Origin: Humulus lupulus
Lineage: Eukaryota; Streptophyta; Magnoliopsida; Rosales; Cannabaceae
Assembly (NCBI RefSeq): GCF_963169125.1
Contig: NC_084793.1
Coordinates: 135,138,297 to 135,202,296, forward strand
Length of the DNA stretch: 64,000 bases
Direction of reading: 5' to 3'
Part shown: positions 24,625 to 35,472 of the stretch, piece by piece
How positions within the stretch are numbered: position 1 is the stretch's first letter
Layout of the letters: every line of letters starts with the position of its first letter
Program-made: the position numbers and the translations under genes
Notes under the pieces: model-generated
The model's input: the letters and a program-made list of their open reading frames with translations, nothing else
What the model was told of the DNA's origin: nothing
Database searches by the model: none

Positions 24625-24870
24625 TTATCAGCGGTAGACTCACAGCTAATAATGTCGCCTCTGACACAGGTATTACCAGCGGGTTTCACTGCTATTGTCT
24701 GCCGGTAATAATATATTATTAGCGACGAATGTGTCGGTCCGCCACTAATAATCCTTTTTGTTACCAATAATTCGCAGTGGGGCACTAGTAGCGGAGCCCC
24801 ACCGCTAATGCTAATTAACACCGGACCCACACTTTATTAGCGGCATAGCTTCCCGCTGCTAATGGCATTT
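24625..24870 (-). repeat. Right subterminal repeats of CACTA-1
   Basis: Words such as TTATTAGCGGC, CCGCTAAT and CCACTAATA recur at about 24627, 24705, 24738, 24800 and 24832 in both orientations. They mirror the left array and end at the TTCTTGTAGT terminus. Confidence 0.75.
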
Positions 24871-24885
24871 ATTCTTGTAGTATTC

Positions 24886-26929
24886 TTTATGATACCTAGC
24901 TTTAATGGACAAAATGTTAGAAAGTAGAAATGGTGGACAATATGTTGCTCTGCTGATCTCGTAGTTGTTCACAATATTTGTATTCATAGTTTTTCCGATT
25001 TTGTGTTTTTGACTATTATAGGAAGTATACATCTAGACCATGAAACTGCAGTTCCTACATAAGAAATAAACTAACAAAGCAGAAAAGAAAATCGAACCAT
25101 TTGAAGGTGAGTAGAACCAATGACAATTTTGTCCGGCTTGAATTTGGTGGTATACCGCCATTCTTTTGCTTCCTTCTTGGTCATTAAGCGAATAGTAATG
25201 TCATCGAGAATCTGGCAATTTCCGATAGTGTCTTCGAGACACTTCGAAAAACATTTGTGCCACTGTTCGCAAGATACAATTTTAGCCTACGATTTCTTGG
25301 AAGTAAGTATTCTTTACCTGACTTTTCACAGATTTGGGAGTCATTTGATCAAAATTTGGAGAAGTGATTTAGTGTTTTGAAAAAGGAAAAAGAGGATTAA
25401 ATGAGAGACGATGAAGAAAAAGGAGTTTGGCAAAGTGAAATTTTAAACGAAGAACGTGAGTATTTATAAAATTTAATTTCAAAATCTAATTTATAGCCGT
25501 TGATGAGACGTTTGACAAAGTAAATGATGAATTTAGTAATAAATGCAAAAGTGCAACAGAGGTAATCAATTGTAGTTTTTGATGGTTGAGTTTTGTCTTT
25601 AAGAAAATTGAACTCAGTTTACTATTAAGGAGGAGGGGCAATTGTGAGGGCATTTCACCCACGTGGCAAATGAGTTTTCTTTTCAATTTGTATAAGGGCA
25701 TTTTTGCCAGTGAGGTAAAAAAGTTTCCTTTTTGATTTGTTGTGAAGATTGTAAGAACATAATACGATGATACATGAATTAATGCCATGTGGACCAGAAT
25801 AATTAGTATCAATATTTCGGAGAGAAATTGAGTAAACACATTTTGCGCGTGTCTGCACATAACTTTAACATATTGACGCAAAACAACGCCAACAACTCAT
25901 TTGCTAGCAATGGTATCGACCAAAAATAAAAGCTGTGAGAGTTATATAAGAATTCTGGCAACCCTTCAGGTTCAACAACCGATTCTTGTTATGTTTATAC
26001 AAGCAATTGCAGTAAAAAACTTTGTTAAGCGATGATTAATACGAAAGAGTACATCGAATATGCCAGTCAGCCACTGTTTAACTTGTGAAACATAGTTGAG
26101 ATGTTAGGATAAGCTAATAATTAAAACCAAATTGACCAAAATAACTAATAATTATTTTAATGTACTTAGAAGCCAAGTTATCCAATTTTTTGTATGTAAA
26201 AAAGAAGTTTAACTATGAACAATTGTTTTGAGCATTCTGCTCTTGATATCTTTGATGTTATGTCACATCATCATCACATTATCTCCAATACAAAATATAA
26301 ATTTTGTATTAAAATTAGCACAAAAATTAAGTCCAATGTTATATTTGATTTAATAAATTAATTAAAAATATCAACAATGTATTTAATATTTATTAATAAT
26401 ATAGAAAAATTAATATTTTTTTTCATTTTATTATAAAAAAAGTAAATATAATTAGTCATTAATTGTTAATTATTAAATTATAATAATTAGTGATAATATG
26501 ATAGATAAAAAATGACATTTATTATTGTGTTAAATTTAACCCAAAATTTTGCTCATAATATATTGGGTCAAATTTAACATAACTTTTAACATGTATTGAA
26601 TTTGACACACTTTTTAAAACACCAATAAAGTCATACTTTTATTAAAATGTTTTACAAATATAATAATGCACTACTTTTTGCTCTTAGAATGAATACTATG
26701 CTTTTATGTCAAGTAGAAATATCAATATTCCTAATCGGCAACAAATTCTGAACTCTCCAAAATAAAAAATAAAAACATTTCTCAAATCTAGAATCATAAT
26801 GTGCCATTTTATATACTTTTTTATTAGAGTGGCATTTCATGTAGAAGCTACGGTGAAATAAATTTGTTAACAAAAACAGAGATGAAACTTCTCACATATT
26901 AATTAAAATCGTCTTTGACTCCTTCACTA
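24886..26929. other. AT-rich DNA right of CACTA-1, no clear gene
   Basis: Apart from the possible gene fragment at 25071-25470 I see no coding sequence or RNA gene. A perfect-armed hairpin AATACAAAAT/ATTTTGTATT lies at about 26290-26313. A looser inverted repeat around TTTAACCCAAAAT and ATTGGGTCAAATTT lies at 26530-26580, which could be a small inverted-repeat transposon. Confidence 0.4.
25071..25470 (-). other. Possible 5' fragment of an unidentified host gene
   Basis: On the minus strand a TATA box TTTATAAATA (25461-25470) is followed 117 bp later by an ATG at 25344 opening MTPKSVKSQVKNTYFQEIVG and then a stop. One base out of phase, 25286-25071 is open for 71 codons and includes IVSCEQWHKCFSKCLEDTIG and EAKEWRYTTKFKPDKIVIGS. 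The composition (Cys, Trp, charged residues) looks coding. I do not recognise the protein. It may be a decayed or captured gene piece, or chance. Confidence 0.3.
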
Positions 26930-27326
26930 AAAAATAATTTTTTTGATTTTAAAACCTAAAAATTATTTTCGAAAAAAAAGTGTGGGTGTTTGGCATTATT
27001 TTCAAAAAATAATTTTTAAAATAAAGTTACAAAAAATAGAAAATTTTAAGAACAACATAAAGTTATTTTTAGTTGTTCTCCAATTTTTTTTGTCAATTTT
27101 TTTTTCTTACGTAATATTTTTAATTATTATTATCTTACCTCACTTTCTCTCTAATTAATTTATCTCTCACCACTTCTTCTCTTCTCACTTTCTCTCTCAT
27201 CACTTTTGATTTCCTTATTTTTTCTCCCATCACGTATCATCTTATTATTTTCTCTCTCATTACTTCCTATAATCTAATTTTCTCTCTCCTCATTTTTTTG
27301 TATCTTGCCATTTTCTCTATCATCAC
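26930..27326. mobile_element. Left half of a possible inverted-repeat element split by Tat-2
   Basis: The stretch GTGTTTGGCATTATTTTC followed by AAAAAATAATTTTTAAAAT (from about 26986) resembles the reverse complement of about 54117-54165 (GTTTGCTTAATGTTTTC...). The two halves enclose CT-rich DNA that runs straight across the Tat-2 insertion site. This would be a MITE-like element, but low complexity makes chance similarity possible. Confidence 0.35.
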
Positions 27327-27933
27327 TGTTGACCCTTGTTTTGGTCAACTGACACGGAGTCAAAACGCTTGATGTGGATAGAAGTGTTAGAATGAATATA
27401 ATGACAAAAACAGTCAAGAACACAAGAAATTATAGTGGTTCAGCCCCAGGAATTGGTAATGACTTACGTCCACTTAAGCTATTATTGATATGAGATCTCA
27501 AAGGAGTGATCAAATAACTAGGGTTCTCTGAGTTTCACAAACGTGAGAGGGATAGGCAATATAATCGTAATACAATAGCTCTAATTCTCTCATAAGTGTA
27601 TAACTTCGATTAACCAAAAGCCAAAAAAGTCCCTTCCTTGTGCTATCTTTCTCTATTTATAGGCTCAATGATGATTACATGAATTTGTTACAGATATTCT
27701 CTCATAATTAATCAGATAATCAGGAATCGTTGGAGATAATCTCGAAATTGATTATGATCTCCACAAGATCATCTTGAAATATGCGGAGTGTACGACCATG
27801 CTGGTCGTAAGGAAAACTCAACTGCCATGCCAAGAAGGTCTTACTGGTCGATTTTCGAACAGAACTCTGCCAGGTGTCAGCCACGTGTTTAAAAACGTCT
27901 GCCACGCCACCCGTGCCTGTTTTTTGGATAACA
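27327..27933 (-). repeat. Tat-2 3' LTR (left)
   Basis: It begins TGTTGACCCTTG and ends TTGGATAACA. On the minus strand the TATA box CTATAAATA lies at about 27653-27661. It is the partner of 53321-53928. Confidence 0.95.
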
Positions 27934-27949
27934 TTTGCCCCCCAAGTTT
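27934..27949 (-). promoter_or_regulatory. Polypurine tract of Tat-2
   Basis: Minus-strand AAACTTGGGGGGCAAA directly abuts the 3' LTR. It shares the core ACTTGGGGGG with Tat-1 and Tat-3. Confidence 0.85.
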
Positions 27950-28170
27950 ATTTAATACGACCAACAATAAATAAACTTTAAGGAAAACGACTCTTCGATT
28001 ACCCCACCAGATCTGTCAGAGTAGTTCGTGCATCCTTGGGAAAAGTAATCTACCCCTGTCTAATCACGGCTTTTCGGTTCCCACGTACCCCACTGACGAC
28101 TATCACCCTTCCCCATGCTTCTAAAAAGGGAAACTGATGGTTACTTCTTCTTTCATGCCACGAACAAAAA

Positions 28171-28180
28171 ATATATATAG
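28171..28180 (+). promoter_or_regulatory. TATA box of the Tat-2 antisense gene
   Basis: ATATATATAG lies 166 bp upstream of the leader-intron donor and at the place aligned with the Tat-1 TATA box. The surrounding sequence (ATGATTGCCTC / TGATGGTTACTTC) is related in the two copies. Confidence 0.5.
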
Positions 28181-28345
28181 CCTTCTCAAAGTCTTCTTTT
28201 CCTTTTTACGCAAGTCATTTCTCCTTCAAGAAACCCTAAATCAGAACCATCATTCTTTCTGAAGACCATCTTTTAGCGTTTCAAGAACCAGCCATCCGTT
28301 CATCTACGCTTGAAACTCCTTCAAACCTCCACGATCTTTGCTTTG

Positions 28346-28801
28346 GTAAGTTTCAGAACCTTTCTGCTCTTTATTTTTGCTGTGCATGCCTCTGTGAGCT
28401 AACTGTTAAGTTCTGGTGTTGTTTGTGTTCCTGGGTTGAGACGCATGAAAGTAGGGGATTTGTTGGGTGATACTTGATAGGATGATGTTTCTTTCCCATT
28501 TAGGAGTTACGAGTTAGTTTGATAACCGAGATCATAAATTTAGGACGTAAAATCGAAGTAAAAACTCGATTTTTATGCTAGTTGAAAAACTTAGTTTTTC
28601 CCGCCCTTAAAGGAGTTGAAAAAGTTTTTTCAAAAACTTTTTACTTTCACTTTTTGATCTGCTTTTCAAACTGTTCGTGTGAAAAATTGGTTTTTTGTTA
28701 GAATGCTGTTGTATAAAAGTTTGACCTTTATACACGACCAGCGTTATTCTAACCGACTTTCTAGATTCTCCATCCTCACCTCCCCATTTTTCTGTTCGCA
28801 G
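28346..28801 (+). other. Leader intron of the Tat-2 antisense gene
   Basis: The donor GTAAGT follows CTTTG at 28345 and the acceptor TTCTGTTCGCAG ends at 28801, seven bases before the ATG at 28808. Length is 456 bp, against 413 in Tat-1. Confidence 0.6.
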
Positions 28802-28807
28802 ATTTTA

Positions 28808-31391
28808 ATGCCAGATTTGTGGGGAGGTGAGCGGCCAATCGAAGATGATCTTCTTGCGCAACTGCTTGAAGGCGAAGAACAGCCGGCTCAGCGTGTTCAC
28901 GAGATTCCATTCTCACGACTTTCTTCTTCTAGACGTCAACCATCACCACCTAAAATGGCTCGCTCTAAATCTCCAGGCAAAAAGAAACCAAACCCTGAAC
29001 ACAATCTAAATCCTCCTGCCCAGCCTGATTCGCAGGCTAGGGTTCCCTCGACCAGTGGTCGAGAAAACATTGCCCTGGGCCCTCGCATTCAGGTCAGGGC
29101 TCGCCCTCGGCATTCAAACCTTCCTGATGTCAAGTGGTATCTTTCTCCCCTCAGCCAGGTGACTCCCAGGATGCTTGCCAATTACCTTAGGAAGTATCCT
29201 CTCACTGGGGTCAATCTCAAGATCCCTACCGCTGACCAGAGGGCTAACTTTCCTGGGGGCGTCTACAGCGCCTGGTCGAGGTACCACATAGCGGGGGCTA
29301 CCCTTCCTCTACATCCGTTCTATCAGGGGGTGGCAAACTACTTCGGTGTTGCCCCCTTTCAAATTACTCCAAATGGATATAGAATGCTTGCTACACTCTA
29401 TATCCTTTACAAACTCAAAAAATGGCCAGAGCCTACTCCTCATGAGGTCAACTTCCTTTTTGACCTTAAGTCCAACCCTCAATAGTCCGGGACGGCCTTT
29501 TTTCATTTTTGTCACCAGGAAACAAACCGAACATTCCTAAGTGATACGACCCATATCTCCAATGTGGGGAAATATAGCCAGGAGTATTTCCTCACGCCCG
29601 ACATGACTACGAACAACCTGGTCTTCGCTCGAGGAGGTAAATGTCCTTTTCCACTGGTCGCTACTGTTTCTTAGCAAATTTCTTTGTACTTCTCTAAAGT
29701 ATCTTGTGCCTTTCAAGACCATGGCTACGTCCAAACCCAACACCAGACATGGTGTTTAGGTCCAACGCATTGGCTAGGATGACTGACGTTGAAAAAAGCG
29801 TTAAGTCTCTGGTCACTGATGAAAACTTGAGGCTGTCTGGCCTCCTGACCCCTCATTAGGAAATGATGGAACCTGTGGTGGCAGACACCACTGCCGAGGG
29901 GCATCCCGAGCAACAACCCTCAGCGTCCCCTCCTCGAAGGAGACCAACTGGGGTTACGATCAGTGAACCGACTGGCGCCCCCTCAACAGAAAGGCCTTTT
30001 GCTCCCCAAGGGAAGGGGAAACAAAAAGCAGCAGAAACTATCGTAGACTTGGATGAGTCTTGAGACGAAAACGGTACTGTTATTTCACTTTTAAATAGCT
30101 TGCCAATTCCCTGTCACTTATTTGACAGGGACGGAAATTTTACGTATACTCCAAATCTAGGGCCAGACTTCTTCATGCCAGAGAGTGAGTGTATGACTAG
30201 TAGAGTCAGTAGTGTAGCGACAAGTCGTAGTAGCTCGGGTATTGGACTTTGTGATTTTCCTTACTTCTTTTCTGATGTACCATAATCTGTCATCTATTTT
30301 TGTCTTACTATCTGCATGCTTATCTTTTTCTGCAGAAATTGCCTCCGCCAACGTTTTCGACTTGTACCAGACTCAGGAGGAGGAGGAAGTTCCCCTGGTC
30401 CGACGGAGGAAATCGGCCAGGAGACAAGATGGCGAGTCTAGCCAAGCACCCTCGCCCAAGAAGGGTCGAGCAGCTGATTCTTCAAAGGATGGGTCCTCTG
30501 GCCAACCTTCTGCTCAACCATCTGCTCCTGCTGAGAAGGAGGCCCCGCCTGCCGCCACAAATCCTTCGCTTGCGGCTCCAAAAGAACAGGCCCAGCAAGC
30601 CGAACTTCCTGGGGCCAGACTCTCGAGCCGCTCCCTGCGATCAGCTAAAGATCTCCTTGCTCATATCCTGAAGCATGACCTTTGCAGGGAGGCAATGGCT
30701 GAGGCTGAGAACATGGGGGTCGATCAGATCCTCAACAGGGCTCTTAATGAAGTGGCCAGTGTAAGCACTCTTTCTCTTTTTGCGATCTTGGTTTTTATTT
30801 TTTCTTCTTGTAATATAGCCTAACTCTTATTCTTTGACTGCAGGCCATGCTGACAATGACCGCTGCTCGTACTCGTGTTGGTGCTAGCATCGAGTAGTCT
30901 CGGGCGAAGGTCATTGAGGAGCTTCAAGCCGCAGAGGCTAGGCATGCTGGGGAGTTGGAGGTGGTCACCCAGCAGAAGGACGCCTTGGTGGCAGAGCTGG
31001 CAGAGAAGCAAGCTTCTCTGGAAACTCTTAGGAAGCAGAGGGATGATTACCAGGAATCCACCCGAATCCAATGGCATGAAGTAAAAAAACTTAGGGAGGA
31101 GCACCTTGCTAAGGACACGACCATTGCTGTTCTTCATAGCCAGGTGGAGCAGCTTAAGCTTACCAATGCCAAGGACCTGGAGAGGTACAAGAATGCGACA
31201 CTTCGGTCTTTCTACGATTTTTGGAAACATAACCAAGTGCCGATTTCAGTTACCTTCCAGGGGACGCTAGGAAGGCCGAGCTAGCCCACTGTACTGCTCG
31301 GTTGGCTGTCGAAGAGAGAGCCAGGATTCCTGCTTCCCCAGACATTCTGCGGCCGCTAGAGTGGAGGGAGGAGAAGCTGCAGGAGGCGTGA
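28808..31391 (+). pseudogene. Spliced antisense gene of Tat-2 (function unknown)
   Basis: Start MPDLWGGERPIEDDLLAQLL. Predicted exons are 28808-29636, 29718-30184, 30336-30760 and 30844-31391, all with GT-AG introns at the positions and phases seen in Tat-1. The N-terminal part is better kept than in Tat-1 and adds a Lys/Pro-rich stretch (ARSKSPGKKKPNP). The exon A domain holds YFGVAPFQITPNGYRML and TPHEVNFLFDLKSNP. Exon D is a coiled coil (KVIEELQAAEARHAGELEVV) ending FYDFWKHNQ, then ADFSYLP after a one-base shift, and finishing LQEA at 31391. Breaks: TAG at about 29484, a one-base deletion at the start of exon B, TAG at 29857-29859 (same site as in Tat-1), TGA near 30061 and TAG near 30895. 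The role is unknown. Confidence 0.7.
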
Positions 31392-32127
31392 TCGATAAGA
31401 ATGCTCCACAGGATCCTCCTGGTCCTCAAGCTCCATAAAATTTTTTTTTTATATTTCTTTGATCACACAACCTACGGGTCGTGATGTAAAGACTATGATT
31501 ATTTTTTCTTTAATTTTGCTGCACGGGCAACTTATTTTACTTTTACTTTTGAACAATTACATCCAAGCAGTAGTGCTGCGGTGTAAAAGAATTCCCTTTG
31601 ATATTATAATATTTCTGCTTATTATAACATCTGTTCGCATGACCGAACTTAGCATAGTACTTTGGCTTGATTTAACAAAATATAAATTTTGAAAAATACT
31701 CTAAGTACCGTAGCATGCTTTCACTTATTTTGTTCATGTATTTACATACCTCTTGGTATGCTTTGCTATCGATATACCCTATATGCCACCCAAGTGACTG
31801 AGGAGCTTTAGGTCCTTGGTCACTTGTGTTGACCACGACCTGTACAAACATTACTGCTCGATAGAAAATGCAACACTTATAATATAGCAAAAAAACACAC
31901 GTAATGAACAAATACTTGTAAAAAAGTTTACAAAGGTTGGCAAGAATGACTGGCTGCGCACAGTCCCTTATAATTCTCGTATTAAAATGGACTAAACATG
32001 TCTTTATGAGTGATCTTTTAGAAAGATCTTACATTTATAAGAGATTAGCCATATAACATGACTAACCTTTTTTCAAAACTTGTAAAAAGTAAAAATTAAT
32101 ACAAGCTAGTCCTTTAAGAAGGACTAT
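31392..32127. other. Spacer between the Tat-2 antisense gene and pol
   Basis: No coding sequence is seen. It aligns with the Tat-1 spacer at 6229-6888. The minus strand at 31784-31797 reads CACTTGGGTGGCAT, the decayed form of the internal polypurine-like motif. Confidence 0.55.
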
Positions 32128-33345
32128 TTATTGATAATACTTGCGCATGTGTTCTCCATCCCAATAGCGTGGAATGAGATCTCCATTTAAGCGTGCAAGT
32201 TTGTATGTGCCTGGATGAAGGACTTCTTAAATCTGGTAGGGTCCTTCCTAGTTTGGTCCGAGTACTCCAGCAGCTGGGTCGTGGGTGTTTAAGAAAACAC
32301 GTCGAAGTACTAGGTCTCCGACGTTGAACTTTCTTTCTTTTACTTTTGAGTCAAAATACCAGGCGACTTTTTGCTGGTACGCAGCTACTCGGAGTTGGGC
32401 TTTTTCTCGTTTCTCCTCATGCGAGTCTAGGGACTCCATCAACATTTGGCTATTCTGGTCTTGGTCGTATGTGATTCTTCGATGTGAGGGTGGATCTAAC
32501 TCGACTGGCAACATAGTCTCATACCCGTATGCTAAGGAAAATGGGGTATGACCTGTTGTTGTTCAACGAGAAGTTCTATACGACCAGAGTACTTCGGGCA
32601 GTTGTTCCGGCCATGCTCCTTTAGCTTCTTCGACCCTTTTCTTCAGGGTATCCTTAAGTGTTTTATTCACTGCTTCGACTTGCCCATTTGCTTGTGGATG
32701 CGCGACTGAAGAAAAGATTTTGACGATTCCATGCCTTTCACAGAAGTCTATGAATAGGTCGCTATCAAACTGGGTGTCGTTGTCTGAGACAATCTTCCGA
32801 GGCAATCCATATCGCAAACAATGTTCTTGATGACAAAGTCAAGAACTTTCTTTGTCGTTATGGTAGTGAGTGGCTCAGCTTCGGCCCATTTGATGAAGTA
32901 GTCGACTGCTACAACTGTGTATTTTACTCCACCTTTTCTTGTTGGCAAGTACCCCATACTGTGAAGGGCCATGGACTTTGCATTTGCTTTAACTCGTTGG
33001 CCATGGACTTTGCATTTGCTTTAACTCGTTGGGAGCTGCGCGTGGGATCTTAGAAAATCTCTGACACTTATCACATTTTCGCACAAACTCCATTGAGTCT
33101 TCGTTCATAGTCGGCCAGAAATAACCCTGCCTCAGAATCTTTTTCGATAAGCTCTGCCCCCCAGCGTGATCCCCACAGAAGCTTTCATGTACTTCCTTCA
33201 TCAGCTCTTTAGCCTTTTCTGATGTAATACATCTAAGCAGTGGCATGGAGTATCCTCTTCCGTATAGAATACCATCAACCAATATGTACCCAGCAGCCTG
33301 TCTGAAGAGTCTTGGCTTCGTTTCTATCTGCTGGTAGTACACCAT
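32128..33345 (-). pseudogene. Tat-2 integrase
   Basis: The minus-strand order is a zinc-binding region (HESFCGDHAGGQSLSKKILR, KCDKCQRF), a core with VVAVDYFIKWAEAEPL, SDNDTQFDSDLF (Asn-Asp in place of the usual SDNGTQ) and QVEAVNKTL, then a C-terminal region (FNVGDLVLRRVFLNTHD, AAGVLGPN). It ends RKYYQ at 32128. A perfect 32-bp tandem duplication at 32969-33032 shifts the frame just before the core, and stops follow GVLGPN. Confidence 0.85.
32969..33032 (-). repeat. 32-bp tandem duplication in Tat-2 integrase
   Basis: The block beginning CCATGGACTTTGCATTTGCT is present twice without a mismatch (32969-33000, 33001-33032). Since 32 is not a multiple of three, it breaks the reading frame. The perfect match suggests a recent slippage event. 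Confidence 0.9.
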
Positions 33346-33399
33346 TTGTGAGATACTCCAAGTATGGTGCCATCCATGTATCTTCTATCCGAATTTCCA

Positions 33400-33870
33400 T
33401 ACTGGTTTCATCTGATCGTATGCTCGGCTCGCGTAGCCGTTCCACTGGCACTATATTTAAAGTGTCAGCATCTTTCGCACTCGTGAGTTTGGCTAAGGCA
33501 TCTGCGTTTGAATTCTGATCTCGAGGTATTTGCTGGAGGGTATATTTCTCAAACTGTGCCAACAGATCTTAGGTTTTGTTCAAATAGGCCACCATTTTCA
33601 GATCTCGTGCTTGATACTCTCCCAAGACTTGATTCACTACCAGCTGTGAATCACTGTAAATATCCAACACATTTATGCTCATGTCTTTGGCCATCCTTAA
33701 CCCAGCGAGTAGGGCTTCATACTCGGCTTCATTATTTGAAGCGGTGAAATCGAACCTAATAGCGCAGTGAAATCGATGCCCTTCTGGCATTATCAATATC
33801 ACTCCTGCTCCTACGTGAGATCGTTTGAAGATCCGTCCGTGAATAACTTCCACGAAGGAGCTTCAACTTG
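33400..33870 (-). pseudogene. Tat-2 second (archaeal-type) RNase H
   Basis: SWKLFTDGSSND gives the first Asp, NNEAEYEALLAGLRMA the Glu, IYSDSQLVVNQVLGEYQA the second Asp and NSNADALAKL the last. These four acidic positions are intact in sequence, but frames change at about 33850 and a stop lies near 33570. Confidence 0.7.
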
Positions 33871-34300
33871 GGGCTCAGGCACACTAGGTTTTCCGCACTG
33901 CTCGTTGTCTGGGAGCTCAGTGGATTCGGCGATAAGATCACCCAAGACTTGTCCCTTTACTACTGCTCGCGGTGAATATGTGATATCGAATTGCCCGAGT
34001 TCGACTGCCCATTTCAACAAACGTTCAGCTGGCTTTGGTTTTTGTAGAACTTGCCGAAGGGGCTGGTCAGTTAAGACTGTGATGGGATGGGCTTGGAAGT
34101 AAGGACTTAACATCCTTGAAGCCAAAATTAAGCAATAGGCTAATCTTTCGATGGGAGGATACCTCAATTCGGCATCGATTAACCTCTTGCTAACATAATA
34201 AACTGCCTTTTATATGCCTTCTTCTTTTCGTACTAGCACCGCACTAGCAGCACATTCGGTGATCGCGAGGTAAATGAACAAAGTTTCTCCATCTATAGGC
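33871..34300 (-). pseudogene. Tat-2 native RNase H, catalytic Asp absent
   Basis: The region has FIYLAITECAASAVLV where an active enzyme has an Asp, then RYPPIERLAYCLILASRML, ITVLTDQPLRQVLQKP and DITYSPRAVVKGQVLGDL. A stop separates the two frames near 34208. Confidence 0.7.
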
Positions 34301-35232
34301 TTTGATAAAACAGGAGGCTGTGCCATGTGGGCTTTTAAGGCTTGGAAAGCCTGTTCGCAATCTCCAGTCCACTCGAACTTCTTGTTGCCTCTAAGTAGAT
34401 TAAAGAAAGGGACGCATTTATCCGTCGACTTTGAAATAAATCTACTGAGTGCGGCAATCCTTCCAGGTAAACTTTTCACATCCTTGATTTTCACCGTCGA
34501 TTTCATGTCGATCAGGGCTTTGATCTTTTCGGGGTTGGCCTCGATTCCTCTTGAATTAATAATGAACCCCAAAAATTTCCCTGATCCTACTCCGAAGGAA
34601 CATTTAAGAGGATTTAGCTTCATCTGATATTTGTTCAAAACATTGAAACACTCCTGTAAATCCTTCACATGTCCTTCTGCCTTTTTTGACTTTACCAGCA
34701 TGTCGTCCACGTACACCTCCATGTTTACTCCGATCAACTCCTTAAACATGTGGTTAACCAATCGCTGGTAAGTCGCACCAGCGTTTTTCAGTCCGAAGGG
34801 CATTACTTTATAACAGTATAACCATGTATCGGTCTGAAAGCTAGTGTGATCCTCGTCCAAGGGATGCATACTGATCTGATTGTATCTTGAGTATGCATCC
34901 ATGAAAGAGAGGATCTCATGTCCTGCAGTTGCATCGACTAGCTGGTCGATCCTTGGGAGTGGGAAGCAATCTTTTGGGAAGGCTTTATTAAGGTCTGTGA
35001 AATCCACACAGGTTTGCCATTTTCCGTTAGGCTTGGGAACGAGTACTGGATTAGAGACCCACGATGGATGAAACGCCACCCTGATGAACCCATTCTCCTT
35101 CAGTCTTTCAACTGTCTCTTTTAAGGCTTTCGATCTATCCTTATTAAGCAGCCTTCTTTTCTGTTGCACGGGTGGAAAACTCTTGTCAACGTTTAGGACA
35201 TGGCTGATAACTGCAGGATCTATCCCAGCCAT
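34210..35232 (-). pseudogene. Tat-2 reverse transcriptase (longest open stretch of this element)
   Basis: An uninterrupted 340-codon frame carries every polymerase motif: NPVLVPKPNGKWQTCVDFTD, KAFPKDCFPLPRIDQLVDAT, FMDAYSRYNQISMHP, YKVMPFGLKNAGATYQRLVN, then EVYVDDMLVKSKK with YVDD at 34702-34713, and CSFGVGSGKFLGFI. The downstream part runs into the degenerate RNase H. Of the three Tat copies this and Tat-3 have the best preserved polymerase. Confidence 0.9.
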
Positions 35233-35472
35233 GTCTTTATGTGACTAGGCAAAAACTTCCTGGTTCTTTCTAAAAAATTCCACCAGTGCGTGTTTCGTTG
35301 TTGCTTCTAAATTTTTACCGACCTTTACAACTCTGGTCGGATCTTTTTCGTCAAGTAGGACCTCTTCAAGGTCCTCGACGGGTCCAACATCTTCCTCAAA
35401 ATCCCAAAAGCGAGGATCTAACTCCCTATCCTCACTTTGGGCAACATCGTATTTGGTGACTCCATCACCGGA

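Larger units (their letters stand above)
14141..24882 (+). mobile_element. CACTA-1, En/Spm-type DNA transposon (degenerate, with nested insertions)
   Basis: The left end CACTACAACAA (14141) and the right end TTCTTGTAGT (ending 24881-24882) are CACTA terminal inverted repeats. A 3-bp duplication TTC flanks them (14138-14140, 24883-24885), as expected for this superfamily. The last base of the right end is A, not the expected G. Both ends carry arrays of a subterminal word with CCGCTAATA or its complement. Inside are a TNP2-like transposase and a second En/Spm gene, both broken. An LTR insertion lies in each gene. Confidence 0.93.

Noticed and set aside
25486..25881. 131-codon minus-strand frame
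   Set aside because: It lies upstream of the TATA box of the possible gene fragment, overlaps another frame of similar size and is AT-rich without recognisable motifs.
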